DNA of 46,403 nt from Rhodocyclaceae bacterium. Lineage in GTDB: Bacteria > Pseudomonadota > Gammaproteobacteria > Burkholderiales > Rhodocyclaceae. The stretch lies in the NCBI GenBank assembly GCA_020445665.1, contig JAGRGD010000106.1, forward strand, positions 1 to 46,403. The letters are read 5' to 3'. The notes under the pieces were generated by a model that saw only the letters and a list, made by a program, of their open reading frames with translations, did not search any database and was not told where the DNA came from. Of the stretch, positions 16,393-26,974 are shown in pieces. Position 1 is the stretch's first letter; each line of letters starts with the position of its first letter. The translations under genes were made by a program, and so were the position numbers.

Positions 16393-18141
16393 AGAGGCTC
16401 TCTCCTTGTTCGTCGAAGGCAGCACAGAGCTGGTTCCGGCAGAGCGCGTCGGTGAGGTCGAAGTATCCCACTTCGGTGTGACCCTCAGCGAACTGTCGCA
16501 GGCGCGCGTTGATCGATTTCACGTCGTCATCCAATTGTGCCGGCGCGACCGCACAATCGACGCCCGGGAAGCGCGCGGCCTTGAGCGCGCAGCGGCGGTC
16601 GACGCCATTCTGGACCGGGGCCTTGCCGATCAGAACGACATGCTTTCCCCGGCCGACCAGAGCCAGTACGGTCTCCGTGAGCCTGTCGACGAAGCCTTCA
16701 GCTGCCGCCGCATAACCCGGCCACGACGCGGCCAGCACGATGACCGCGTAGCGATCGATATGTGCGCGAACGGCCTCGATCGAGGCAATGCAGTTGGCAC
16801 GGTCGCGGTCGAAGAGGTAGGGCACAGGATCACCGAAGATCGGCGGGCAGGACTGGTTTTCGGCATTTCGGAAACGGGCGCCGGCCTGCGCCGCAAAAGC
16901 GCCCACGATGCCGACGTAGTGGGAGGCATTCGAATCGCCCCACAACAGAATCGCCGGCTCTCCCTCTCCGGGGGCCCCGACCACGCACTCCGGGTCCCGC
17001 AGGTCGGCCGGCGTGAGCCGGCCTCGCTGACAGATGTAGCGGAAGCCGTAGGCCGGGCGCTGGCGCTCCCGGGCGTTGTCCAGAGCCAGTCGATAGTCGG
17101 GCGAGAAGGCGTGCATTCCGTAGCCGCCGGTGGCCATGACGAAGGCCGAGAGGGCGCCGACCAGGGCCGCCGGCAGCAGGTAGAAGCGTGTCAGCACGAC
17201 GCCGAACGGCGCATCGCTGCGCCGGGCAGGCTGCTCGATGAAGCGCCAGCTGAGTGCCGAGAGCGCGAGAATCGCCGCCGCGGCCCACCACGCGGCGGTG
17301 GCGTCCAGCGGCCCATGGCCGTAGCGCAGGTACGCCAGGATCGGCCAGTGCCAGAGGTAGGCCGAGTATGAGAGCAGTCCGCACCATCGCAGGGGCGCGA
17401 CCGCCAGGAGACGCGAAACCGGGTTCGGGCGGATCTGGCCGGCGGCCAGAAGGGCGACCGTGCCGGCCACCGGCAGCAGGGCGGGCGACAGCGGATCCGG
17501 CCGTCGCCCGCCACTGCCAGCATGGCGCCGGCCATCAGTTCGCCGGCGCGGGTCGGCAGCATGTAGAACACGAACCGGGGCGCCGCGTCGAACAGCCACT
17601 CGGCGAGTCCGAAGGAGAGCAGCGCGCCGACCAGCAGGGCGGCCGCGACGCGCAACGCGGGGTGACGCGCCAGCAGACAGAGCAGCAGCGGCCACAGCAG
17701 GTAGAACTGCTCTTCAACGCCCAGCGACCACACGTGCAGCAAGGGCGTTTCCCGGCTGTCGGGCGCGAAATAGCCAGTGTCCTGAAACAGCCAGAAGTAG
17801 ATGTTGGCCGCGCCCGCCACGGCCGCTACCGCAGCGCGGGCAGTGAGCTGCGCGTCCTCGGGGAGCAGCAGCCATTGCGCCGCCACCACGGTGACTGCGA
17901 GGACGAACAGCAACACCGGTGCGATGCGCCGAATCCGTCGGCGATAGAACTCTTTCAGCGAGAACGAGCCAGCCCGGATACTTGCCAGCAATTGGCCGGT
18001 GATCAGGAAACCGGAGAGGACGAAGAAGATGTCGACGCCGACGAAACCGCCGCGCAGACGGGCAGGCACCATGTGATAGACGATCACCGCGAGTACCGCC
18101 ACACCGCGCAGCCCGTCGATGTCGGGCCGGTGGTGTGGCAT
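16136..18141 (-). pseudogene. AT3/SGNH acyltransferase, interrupted by a frameshift
   Basis: Two overlapping reading frames together encode one OafA/YrhL-type protein. The first (18,141 to about 17,500) has the acyltransferase-3 start RPDIDGLRGVAVLAV and VDIFFVLSGFLITG, then FYRRRIRRI and HVWSLGVEEQFYLLWP, and breaks off after AGAMLAVAGDGR. The second frame, offset by one base, resumes at PLSPALLPVAG and continues through SYSAYLWHWPILAYLRYG and RFIEQPARR. It then enters a periplasmic SGNH domain (LLWGDSNASHYVG; DPHHLS). The frame change lies near 17,490-17,505. The second frame runs to 16,136, about 250 bases into the HupE-like gene, so the natural end may be earlier. Intact proteins O-acylate glycans or secondary metabolites at the membrane. 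It is either a real pseudogene or a one-base sequencing error. The start could also be GTG 18,165; neither start has a good ribosome site. Confidence 0.75.
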
Positions 18142-18255
18142 GGCGAACGCGGGCCGGGCCGCCACGTCGTAGCGCGCTATCGGAGGGCGTCGGGAGCCGT
18201 CGCCGGGGCGCGCGGAATGCTCACGCCGTGACCGGCCCGTTTGCGCCCGGGCCGG

Positions 18256-18510
18256 TCAGACCAGCTGGTCGCCATTGCGGCGCGCGGTCACATAGGAATC
18301 GATGCGTCGAAGCGTGCTGAAATGCTCCAGTGTGACGTCCTGGGGCGGGATCTTGAATCCACAGCTTTGCTCGAGATGCGTCACCAGGCGCATGACGTCC
18401 ATCGAATCGAGCACCTGATTCATCATCAGGTCTTCGTCGGCCTCGATGGACACGGTTTCGTCGTCGAGAATCTCGACCCGGATGTACTGGCGAATGGCAT
18501 CGATGCTCAT
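18256..18510 (-). CDS. discrete peptidyl carrier protein (PltL-like)
   Basis: An 84-residue carrier protein. The phosphopantetheine site is LDSMDV with Ser36, matching NSM/DSM in the pyrrole-forming carrier proteins such as PltL. The C-terminal half (GFKIPPQDVTLEHFSTL) also follows the PltL pattern GVSIPSTHITGKYF. It should hold the aminoacyl group loaded by the ligase encoded just upstream, be oxidised by the dehydrogenase at 21,162-22,322, and present it to an NRPS condensation domain. Its ATG overlaps the ligase stop as ATGA, so the two are translationally coupled. The PPTase gene in the same arm would activate it. Confidence 0.88.
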   Translation of the reverse strand: MSIDAIRQYIRVEILDDETVSIEADEDLMMNQVLDSMDVMRLVTHLEQSCGFKIPPQDVTLEHFSTLRRIDSYVTARRNGDQLV

Positions 18511-20090
18511 GATTCGGTTCCGTGGGCGGGCTGTCCCGCGTTCGTGGCGGCCAGCTGCCGGCGATCGATCTTGCCGCTGCTGGTCCTGGGCAGATCGTCG
18601 GCGACGTCGAGGTGGCGCGGCAGCGCGTAAGCCGGGATCTTGGTCCGCGCATGGCGCATCAGCACCGCGGCGTCGGCCCGGGCGCCGTCGCAGAGGGTCA
18701 CGCAGGCATGGATCTGCTTGCTGCCGTGGGCGTCCGGCACGACAAATGCTGCGGCCTCGGATACCGCCGGATGGCTGGCCAGCGCAGCCTCGACCTCGTC
18801 CAGCTCGACCCGATGGCCACGGGTCTTGACCATGCGATCCTTGCGGCCGAGGTAGCGCAGCAGTCCATCAGGGTGGCGGACGACATAGTCGCCCGTGCGG
18901 AAGTAGATGTCGGGGAAATGCCCGTACGACGGCCTCTCGAAAAAGACCCGCTGGTTCAGATCGGGTCGCTTCCAGTAGCCTCTGGTCAGCGTCGAGCTGC
19001 GAATGCACAGCTCGCCTGCCTCGCCATCTGCGCACTCCCCGTCGTCGTCATCGAGGATCAGGTCATCGGAGTTGCAGGACACCGTTCCGATCGGGATCGG
19101 CTGGTCGTCGTCGTCGGCCAAGGGCGGGACGTCGTAACAGGTGCATGACGGCGCCTCGGCCGGACCATACACGTTGGTGAATCGGGCGTTCGGCAGCGCA
19201 GCCATAAGCGCCCGCAGGTGTTTCGGTGGATAGGGCTCGCCGCCGAAGAGGATCCAGCGCAGCGAGGACAGGTCGCGCTGCTCGATCGCGCCGCGCTGCA
19301 TCATTTCGATCAGCGTGAAGGGCACGGTGAATACGACGCTGATCCGTTCGCTCTCGATGTACTGCGTCCAGCTAGCCGGAAACTTGGTCACTTGTTCGGG
19401 CACCAGGACGACCGTCGCACCGGCCTGGGCCGTCGAGAAGAAGTCGAAGATGCTCAGGTCGAAATGCAGCGGAGCGTGACTTGCCACGCGATCCCCGGCG
19501 GTCAGGCCGACATGCGATCGTCCCCAGCGGGCGTAGGTGATGCTGCCCAGATGCGAATGCATCATTCCCTTCGGGTTCCCGGTCGAGCCGGAGGTGTACA
19601 TGATGTAGCCGAGATCCTGATCGATCAGCCATACATCCGGCGCAGACGCCGGTTCCGCGTCGATCTGCGACCACGAAACACTCGCCAGGCCGGTTTCGAC
19701 GCCGACTCCGAAGACGGTGAGCGGGCGTGTCGGCTCAAGCTGCTTCAGTGCGCCTGCCATGCCATCGGCGCTGACCAGGTGGCCGATCTCGCAATCGTCG
19801 AGAATGAAGCCGAGACGCTCGACCGGCATGAACGGGTCCAGGGGCACGAACACCCCGCCCGCCTTCAGGATGCCGTAGATCGCGACGCCGAGACTCAATG
19901 CCTTGTGCATGAAGATGCCGACCCGGCCCTGCCTCTTCAGGCCGGACGAGATCAGCGCATGGGCGAGCCGGTTGCTCGCCGCATCGAGGGCGGCATAGCT
20001 CATCTCGTGGCCCGCGAAACTCAGCGCAGCTTGCTGAGGTGTCACGCGCGCGTAGTGGGCGACGGGAGAGTGGATCAGGAAATCGGTCAT
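18507..20090 (-). CDS. stand-alone adenylation enzyme, L-prolyl-PCP ligase-like
   Basis: A 527-residue AMP-forming ligase that activates an amino acid and transfers it to a separate PCP. A3 is YIMYTSGSTGNPKG. Later motifs are NVYGPAEAPSCTCYD, YFRTGDYV, YLGRKDRMVKTRG and SSGKIDRRQL with the catalytic Lys. The stretch after YGP (SCTCY) resembles NVCTYY of PltF/RedM-type prolyl ligases. My manual code is D-L-F-F-L-G-V-S-C-K, close to the prolyl-ligase type D-L-(L/F)-Y-L-A-L-V-C-K as I remember it but not identical, so proline or a ring-size analogue such as pipecolate fits. I start at ATG 20,090; the frame continues upstream without stop into the PPTase gene on another frame. It overlaps the PCP gene by 4 bases. 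Confidence 0.85.
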   Translation of the reverse strand: MTDFLIHSPVAHYARVTPQQAALSFAGHEMSYAALDAASNRLAHALISSGLKRQGRVGIFMHKALSLGVAIYGILKAGGVFVPLDPFMPVERLGFILDDCEIGHLVSADGMAGALKQLEPTRPLTVFGVGVETGLASVSWSQIDAEPASAPDVWLIDQDLGYIMYTSGSTGNPKGMMHSHLGSITYARWGRSHVGLTAGDRVASHAPLHFDLSIFDFFSTAQAGATVVLVPEQVTKFPASWTQYIESERISVVFTVPFTLIEMMQRGAIEQRDLSSLRWILFGGEPYPPKHLRALMAALPNARFTNVYGPAEAPSCTCYDVPPLADDDDQPIPIGTVSCNSDDLILDDDDGECADGEAGELCIRSSTLTRGYWKRPDLNQRVFFERPSYGHFPDIYFRTGDYVVRHPDGLLRYLGRKDRMVKTRGHRVELDEVEAALASHPAVSEAAAFVVPDAHGSKQIHACVTLCDGARADAAVLMRHARTKIPAYALPRHLDVADDLPRTSSGKIDRRQLAATNAGQPAHGTES

Positions 20091-20230
20091 GGGCTTGCCA
20101 CTCGCTCCGTAAATCGGGTTGCCACGCACTCGGGAATCGAACGGCACAAGGCCGTCCCTCGCGGTCGCATTGATGTCGGTGCCCCGCGCCTGGCCGACAT
20201 GGGCAAGACCAAGCAAAGCCGATTTTGGCC

Positions 20231-21046
20231 CTAGAGTTCGCCGCGAGGCAATCCGGGCGGGCCGGCCTCCGGCACGGGAATGGCGCCGTCGACCATGGTG
20301 TCCTCCTGGCGGGCCCGCATCCGCACCGCAAGCCGATCGCCTTCCAGCGCCACACAAGCAGCATGGTGCGGGCTGACCGCGACCATCTGCAGGGTCCATC
20401 TCGAGGGCGCAGGCGAATCGGCATCGGTGAGCGACCAGCGGCGCCTCGCCGGATCCGGCGCGACGTCGTGGCGGGCGAATGTGTCCGCGCGCGACAGGCC
20501 TTCGCCGGTCGCCTTCAGGAAAGCCTCCTTGCGCGTCCATATCCCGAAGAAGGCCCGCAGCCGGGCTGGGCCGGCATCGAGCGCTTCGAGACAGGCGCGC
20601 TCGTGCCGGCCAAAGTATCGTGTCACGATCAGGTCCATGTCCGGCAGCGGCCGGATACCTTCGATATCGACGCCCACCCGCGCCCGGTTCGCCACCGCGA
20701 TCAGCGCGCGGCCTGCGCTGTGGGCGAGATTGAACTGCAGCGCAGAGGCGTGGGCGTGGGCGTGGGCGAGGAGCGGCTTGCCCGTGTTCTCTGCAGCGAA
20801 GCGGACCTCGTGCGCGTCGATGCCGAGGTAGGCGGCCAGCGTCACCCTGAGCGACGCCCGCGAGGCGATGGCGTGGTGCCGGAGCGCTGCGCTGGCGAAC
20901 GCGTCTGCGCGACGCCGTTCGCCGGGCTCGAGCAGTGTCGCCGCAGACGCCGGGACCGCGTCGAGGTCGAACTGCCACAGATCCACCTCGCCCGCGCCCG
21001 GGAGCGCGCACCGGTGCGGCCGCCATTGCGCGTCAGATGCAGTCAC
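20231..21046 (-). CDS. Sfp-type 4'-phosphopantetheinyl transferase
   Basis: A 271-residue enzyme that moves phosphopantetheine from CoA to the Ser of carrier domains. Family motifs are in order: NTGKPLL, LQFNLAHSAG, VGVDIEGI with the Mg-binding acidic residues, and FFGIWTRKEAFLKATGEGL. Total length exceeds Sfp (224 aa) because of a C-terminal tail of about 30 Pro/Gly-rich residues. Start at GTG 21,046 with GGAG seven bases upstream. It lies between the dehydrogenase and ligase genes and most likely activates the discrete PCP and the three NRPS carrier domains. Its presence argues that the locus is self-sufficient. Confidence 0.93.
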   Translation of the reverse strand: MTASDAQWRPHRCALPGAGEVDLWQFDLDAVPASAATLLEPGERRRADAFASAALRHHAIASRASLRVTLAAYLGIDAHEVRFAAENTGKPLLAHAHAHASALQFNLAHSAGRALIAVANRARVGVDIEGIRPLPDMDLIVTRYFGRHERACLEALDAGPARLRAFFGIWTRKEAFLKATGEGLSRADTFARHDVAPDPARRRWSLTDADSPAPSRWTLQMVAVSPHHAACVALEGDRLAVRMRARQEDTMVDGAIPVPEAGPPGLPRGEL

Positions 21047-21161
21047 GTTCGATCTCCGACGATTTGATCCTCCCTCGGTCGAGACGGCCTTTTCGCCGAT
21101 GCGGCGGGCTCATGGCGGAGAGCGGCCCACGCTTTCCGGGTCGACCGTGGGAGGCCGAATT

Positions 21162-22322
21162 TCAGTTCCTGGTCTTCAGCCCGAGATTGCGGGCGATGAT
21201 CAGCCGCTGGATCTCCGATGTCCCCGAATACAGCTTGCCCCCGATGGCGTCCCGCAACTCGCGCTCGGCGCCGTATTCCGTCATGTAGCCATAGCCTCCA
21301 CGCACCTGGATCGCATCCATCGCCGACTGCACGGCGGCTTCGCTGATGTAGAGCTTGGCCAGCGCGCCGTCCATCGCGCTCATGCCACCCTGCCGCGCCT
21401 GGCTCCAGGCGCTTCGATACAGCAGCAGGCGGGAGGTCTCCAGGCGGAGCTTCATGTCCACGATGCGCGAGGCGACCAACTGGTAGCTTCCGACAGGCTT
21501 GCCGAACTGATGGCGCTGCTTCGCGTATTCGATGCTTGCCTCGAGCTGGCGCTGCATGGCGCCGACGTCGCTGGCAAGGATGCAGCTGCGTTCCCAACCC
21601 ATGGCGTGATTGAAGATCATCGCGCCCGTGCCTTCCCCGCCCAGCAGATTGGCCGCCGGTACATGGCAATTGTCGAGGTACACCTCCGACATGGGCGAGG
21701 TGGTCAGTCCCATCTTGGCGATCGGCTTGCCCACCGAGAGCCCTTCCGTGTCGCGCTCGACCAGAAAGGCGCTGACGCCCCACATGCCACGCTCGCGATC
21801 GGCCGTGGCGAAGATCAGGAACAGATCCGCTTCGGGCGCGTTGGTGACGAACATCTTGCTGCCGTTGAGCACGTAGTGCTCGCCCTGGCGGAGTGCCCGG
21901 GTTCGCATGGAGAAGGCGTCCGACCCCGAATCCGGCTCGCTCATCGCATGGGCGCCGAGCAGGCTGCCATCGCACAGGCCAGGCAGGTAGCGGCGCTTCT
22001 GCTCGTCGGTGCCGAAGGCGAGGATCGGCATCTCGACGGTCCAGATGTGCGCATGGAGCGAGAACAGCAGCCCCCGGTCGGGGCAACCATAACCCAGTGC
22101 CTCCATGACCAGCATCGCGGTCAGAGCGTCCTCATCCGATCCGCCGTACTGCTCCGGCATCGGGAGGCCCTGAATACCGAAGTCGGCACATTTTCGCCAC
22201 AGTTCACGCGCGAAAGCGCCCGTCTTCTCCCGCTCCCCGGGATCCTCGCCGAGGTGCTTGAGCGCGAACTGCCTTGCTGCCTCGCACATCTCGAGCTGCT
22301 CGGTACTCCAGGAAAAGTCCAT
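21162..22322 (-). CDS. acyl-CoA dehydrogenase family, L-prolyl-PCP dehydrogenase-like
   Basis: A 386-residue flavoenzyme with the complete acyl-CoA dehydrogenase fold. It has GAHAMSEPDSGSD, YVLNGSKMFVTNAPEADLF, the KMGLTTSPMSEVYLD block, and C-terminal GGYGYMTEYGAEREL and SGTSEIQR. The medium-chain catalytic Glu position (YEGT) is Ser here (LYSGT). The isovaleryl-CoA dehydrogenase-type Glu is present instead as GWER, Glu244. This arrangement and the HAMSEPDSGSDAFS block fit the PltE/RedW/CloN3 class that oxidises prolyl-S-PCP to pyrrolyl-2-carboxyl-S-PCP. It is the first gene of the leftward arm, with ligase and PCP downstream. ATG 22,322 is preceded by GAGG. A role in ordinary fatty-acid oxidation is unlikely, as no beta-oxidation genes are nearby. 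Confidence 0.85.
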   Translation of the reverse strand: MDFSWSTEQLEMCEAARQFALKHLGEDPGEREKTGAFARELWRKCADFGIQGLPMPEQYGGSDEDALTAMLVMEALGYGCPDRGLLFSLHAHIWTVEMPILAFGTDEQKRRYLPGLCDGSLLGAHAMSEPDSGSDAFSMRTRALRQGEHYVLNGSKMFVTNAPEADLFLIFATADRERGMWGVSAFLVERDTEGLSVGKPIAKMGLTTSPMSEVYLDNCHVPAANLLGGEGTGAMIFNHAMGWERSCILASDVGAMQRQLEASIEYAKQRHQFGKPVGSYQLVASRIVDMKLRLETSRLLLYRSAWSQARQGGMSAMDGALAKLYISEAAVQSAMDAIQVRGGYGYMTEYGAERELRDAIGGKLYSGTSEIQRLIIARNLGLKTRN

Positions 22323-22812
22323 CTTCGCGCCTCGCTCTAATGGGGAATAGCACCTCGCTCGGCAAGCGGCATGGCCACGCGCACCCGGACTCGGGCGCCG
22401 GGCCCGGGTCGCGCTTCACCTCGCTCACAGAGCCGGCCGAGGCTTCGGTGGCCATCGTTGACGGGCGCACCGCATCGCGCGCCCACCGGGGGACGCCCGG
22501 GCTATTCTGGCATGAACAGGGGCCGGTCGCCGAAGCGCGCCGTGCAGTCCGATCCGTGTCGGCTCGAGAGACGACCGGGAGCCAGCCTGGTCATCCGCGA
22601 GCCCACGCCTGAGTGCAGGTGGTCGCGCCTCGGCTCGAATGCCTCGAACAGATCGGGAAGCTGCAGCGGAAGGCCATGGCGCAAGAATGGCCGTCGAGCC
22701 GCACCCGGGCGCCATCGAGCGCGCGATGCGGGGTGAGCCGGGCGGTGCCGATTCCCGATGAACCTTGCGTGCACGACCGTCCAGACGATCGGATCCGGGC
22801 CCGGTCCGGACC
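22323..22812. other. intergenic region upstream of leftward NRPS arm
   Basis: About 490 bases between the start of the dehydrogenase gene and the tRNA terminator. Frames on both strands (for example 22,425-22,715 minus and 22,613-22,846 plus) are open only because the DNA is GC-rich. Their products are Arg/Pro-rich and unrecognised, and no ribosome sites support them. The promoter of the leftward arm should be here. I see no inverted repeat strong enough to call an operator. Confidence 0.5.
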
Positions 22813-22849
22813 GAAAAAAGAAACGGGTCAGACCGATATGGCCTAACCC
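22813..22849 (-). terminator. intrinsic terminator of tRNA-Arg
   Basis: Read on the minus strand, a 10-bp stem (22,849-22,840 with 22,834-22,825; eight Watson-Crick and two G-U pairs) with a 5-base loop is followed by a T-rich run GTTTCTTTTTT. It begins 11 bases after the encoded CCA of the tRNA. This is the clearest intrinsic terminator in the window. It separates tRNA transcription from the NRPS locus. Confidence 0.85.
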
Positions 22850-22859
22850 ATTGATGTTC

Positions 22860-22936
22860 TGGCGCGCCCGAGACGATTCGAACGTCCGACCCCTGCCTTC
22901 GGAGGGCAGTACTCTATCCAGCTGAGCTACGGGCGC
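22860..22936 (-). tRNA. tRNA-Arg (anticodon CCG)
   Basis: Complete cloverleaf on the minus strand from 22,936. The acceptor GCGCCCG pairs with CGGGCGC at the 3' end. The D-arm region is AGCTCAGCTGGATAGAG, the anticodon stem CTGCC/GGCAG encloses loop CTCCGAA, so the anticodon is CCG, and the T-arm includes GTTCGAATC. Discriminator G and CCA are encoded (22,863-22,860). It reads CGG codons. It is monocistronic, with its own terminator downstream. Confidence 0.96.
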
Positions 22937-23085
22937 CTGGCCAGCCCTGTTGCCAGAGCGGCGAACTCCTACCCGTCCGGAATCCGGCAGGCAGAAGGGC
23001 GTGGAGCATACCGGGTTTTTGGCGGCTCGTCCATTTCCCGGGCCGGTATACTGGGGACCATCCCCCCAACAACAGAGAGATCACA

Positions 23086-23514
23086 ATGCACCTCCCCAAT
23101 ACGCCCCATGCCGTGCTGGCTGCTGCCGCCTTCGCCCTGCTGCTGTCTGCCTGTGGCAAGGCACCCCAGGCCGACCCGGAAGAGACCGCCCGCGCCATCC
23201 TGCCGGTGGGCCAGGTGGCGATCGAGAAGGTCAAGGTCGAGCCCGGCAAGCGCACCGGCGAGGAGATCGTCACGGCGGTCTGTGGCGCGTGCCACAGCAG
23301 CGGCGCCCTGAACGCGCCGAAGACCGGCGACAAGGAAGCCTGGGCGCCGCGCATCGCGCAGGGCTTCGATGCGCTGGTGCAGGCCGCCATCAATGGCAAG
23401 AACCAGATGCCGGCCCGCGGTGGCGCGGCGGATCTGACCGACGAGGAGGTGGCCCGCGCCGTGGCCTACCTGGCCAACCAGTCGGGCGCCAGCTTCGAGG
23501 CCCCGGCCCCCTGA
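23086..23514 (+). CDS. cytochrome c5-like lipoprotein
   Basis: A 142-residue exported monohaem cytochrome c. The signal peptide ends LLLSAC, a good lipobox, so it is probably anchored to a membrane on the periplasmic side. The haem site is CGACH (Cys66, Cys69, His70). The Met ligand is likely in the block NGKNQMPARGG, which with DLTDEEVARAVAYLANQSG is typical of the c5 family. It would shuttle electrons in a respiratory chain. AGAGAG lies upstream of the ATG. It stands alone between tRNA-Arg and rep and is convergent with rep. Confidence 0.88.
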   Translation: MHLPNTPHAVLAAAAFALLLSACGKAPQADPEETARAILPVGQVAIEKVKVEPGKRTGEEIVTAVCGACHSSGALNAPKTGDKEAWAPRIAQGFDALVQAAINGKNQMPARGGAADLTDEEVARAVAYLANQSGASFEAPAP

Positions 23515-23544
23515 TGCACCGCGTGCCTGCCGGGCGGGCGGCGC

Positions 23545-25530
<1,986 letters not shown>

Positions 25531-25602
25531 GGCTGGAGCGGGTCCGGAAAGCAAAGCGCCGCCCGCAGGCGGCAAGTTGCATTCTACCCAAGTCCCGGAG
25601 GC

Positions 25603-26280
25603 TCAGAGGGCGCCGAAGACCTTGCGCGCGAGGGCACCGGCAGCGCCGACCGGATCCTTGCGGATGGCCTTCTCCTGCTCGGCGATCATGAGGTAGAGGC
25701 CGTCGAGGGCCTTGCGGGTGACGTAGCCCTCGACTCGCGCATCCTCGGCCTTGAGCAAACCGAAGCCGGCGCCGGTGCCGGCCAGCTTGTTGTAGGTCTT
25801 GGACACGGCGAGGCTGTCGGTCTGCGCCTTGACCATCGGCTCGAACAGGGTGACCAGCTGGCCTTCGGTCTTCTCCTGGAAGTAGCGTGTCACCGAGTCG
25901 TCGCCACCCGAGAGAATCTGCTTGGCGTCCTCGACGGTCATGGCCTGCACGGCCTCCATGAGGAGCGGCTTGGCCTGGGGCACGGCCTGCTCGGCGGCGC
26001 GGTTCATCGTCGAGACGAGCTTGTCGAGATCCTTGCCCTTGCCCATCGTGCGCAGCAGCGGCTCGGTCTTGGCGAGCACCTCGGGCAGCGGGATCTTCAC
26101 CTTCGGGTTGCCGAGGAAGCCGTCCTCCCTGCCCAGCAGTTCGACCGCCTTGCCGGCGCCCTGGGCAAGGGCCTCCTTGAGGCCGCCTGCCGCCTCGCGC
26201 TGGCTGAGGTCAGCAAGATCGAGGGCCCACGCGGGTCCGGCGAGGCCGAGTACCAGCAGGATGCTCAGAAAGCGTTTCAT
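25603..26280 (-). CDS. DUF4197 exported protein
   Basis: A 225-residue periplasmic protein of unknown function. A signal peptide (residues 1-19, cut after PAWA) precedes a mostly helical domain. The domain starts DLSQREAAGGLKEALAQGA and ends KALDGLYLMIAEQEKAIRKDP followed by ALARKVFGAL, which are the recurrent blocks of DUF4197. It lies 72 bases upstream of rep on the same strand and is divergent from the DinB-family gene. The family is widespread in Proteobacteria and no catalytic residues are evident. Confidence 0.82.
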   Translation of the reverse strand: MKRFLSILLVLGLAGPAWALDLADLSQREAAGGLKEALAQGAGKAVELLGREDGFLGNPKVKIPLPEVLAKTEPLLRTMGKGKDLDKLVSTMNRAAEQAVPQAKPLLMEAVQAMTVEDAKQILSGGDDSVTRYFQEKTEGQLVTLFEPMVKAQTDSLAVSKTYNKLAGTGAGFGLLKAEDARVEGYVTRKALDGLYLMIAEQEKAIRKDPVGAAGALARKVFGAL

Positions 26281-26452
26281 GGCGGCGGACCCTCATCTGT
26301 CTCGGGCCATCAGACTACCATCGACGACGCACACGGCCGCCACCCGGTACACCCTGTTTCAAGCATTCGGCATCGACGCTGTGTGCCAGGCCAGCAAAGT
26401 GGCATCATGTGTCAACGACGCGCGAGCGTTGCCGGATCCACGGGAGGCAAGC

Positions 26453-26974
26453 ATGAACTGGCGGCAGCATTTCCGTACGCAGGTGGACTACCAGCTGTGG
26501 GCCAATCAGGTCCTTTTCGAGAGCCTGTCCGGGCTCTCGGCCGAGGCACTGACCCGGCCGGAGGGCCTGTTCTTTCCGAGTATCCACCACACGGTGGACC
26601 ACATGCATGTGGTCGCGGACATCTGGTTTGCCCGCCTCGAGGGGCGCCACATCGAGGCGGATTTCTCGCACATCCGCACCCCGGACTGGCACACACTCAA
26701 GCACGACCTGCAGCAGTCGATCCGCCAGCTCGGCCACTGGCTGGAGTCAAGGGACGAGGCCCTGTTCGGCCAGACGATCACCTACCGGCGCCTGGGTGGC
26801 GCCCAGTCGGCCACGACCGCAAGCGACATCCTGACGCACCTGATGGGCCACTTCAGCCATCACCGGGGCCAGATCTCGGCGGTGGCCACCCGCCTGGGCG
26901 CGCCCGCGCCGGAAATGGACTATCTGTACTTCCTGCGCGACCTGGAGGCAGCGGAAACCCGCATGCGCGGCTAG
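26453..26974 (+). CDS. DinB-family putative metal-dependent protein
   Basis: A 173-residue four-helix-bundle protein. FRTQVDYQLWANQVLFESLSGL is the family start. The three His expected for a metal site are present: HHTVDHMHVVADIWFARL in the second helix and HLMGHFSHHRGQISAVATRLG in the fourth. DinB/YfiT proteins include thiol transferases and many of unknown role. GGGAGG lies upstream of ATG 26,453. The frame extends upstream without stop but that part has no family similarity. It stands alone, divergent from the DUF4197 gene. Confidence 0.85.
   Translation: MNWRQHFRTQVDYQLWANQVLFESLSGLSAEALTRPEGLFFPSIHHTVDHMHVVADIWFARLEGRHIEADFSHIRTPDWHTLKHDLQQSIRQLGHWLESRDEALFGQTITYRRLGGAQSATTASDILTHLMGHFSHHRGQISAVATRLGAPAPEMDYLYFLRDLEAAETRMRG

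Noticed and set aside
13123-16455. 1,110-codon open frame on the plus strand
   Set aside because: Antisense to the leftward NRPS and HupE-like genes, which have full domain motifs. The product is a low-complexity Arg/Gln/His-rich chain without family similarity, as expected for GC-rich antisense DNA.
857-22322. MbtH-like helper gene in the NRPS locus
   Set aside because: I looked for a 60-80 residue frame with the NxExQxSxWP and Trp-rich motifs and found none. One elsewhere in the genome cannot be excluded.
21162-22322. Ordinary fatty acyl-CoA dehydrogenase
   Set aside because: The flanking ligase, PCP and PPTase, and the PltE-like blocks, fit PCP-bound aminoacyl oxidation better.
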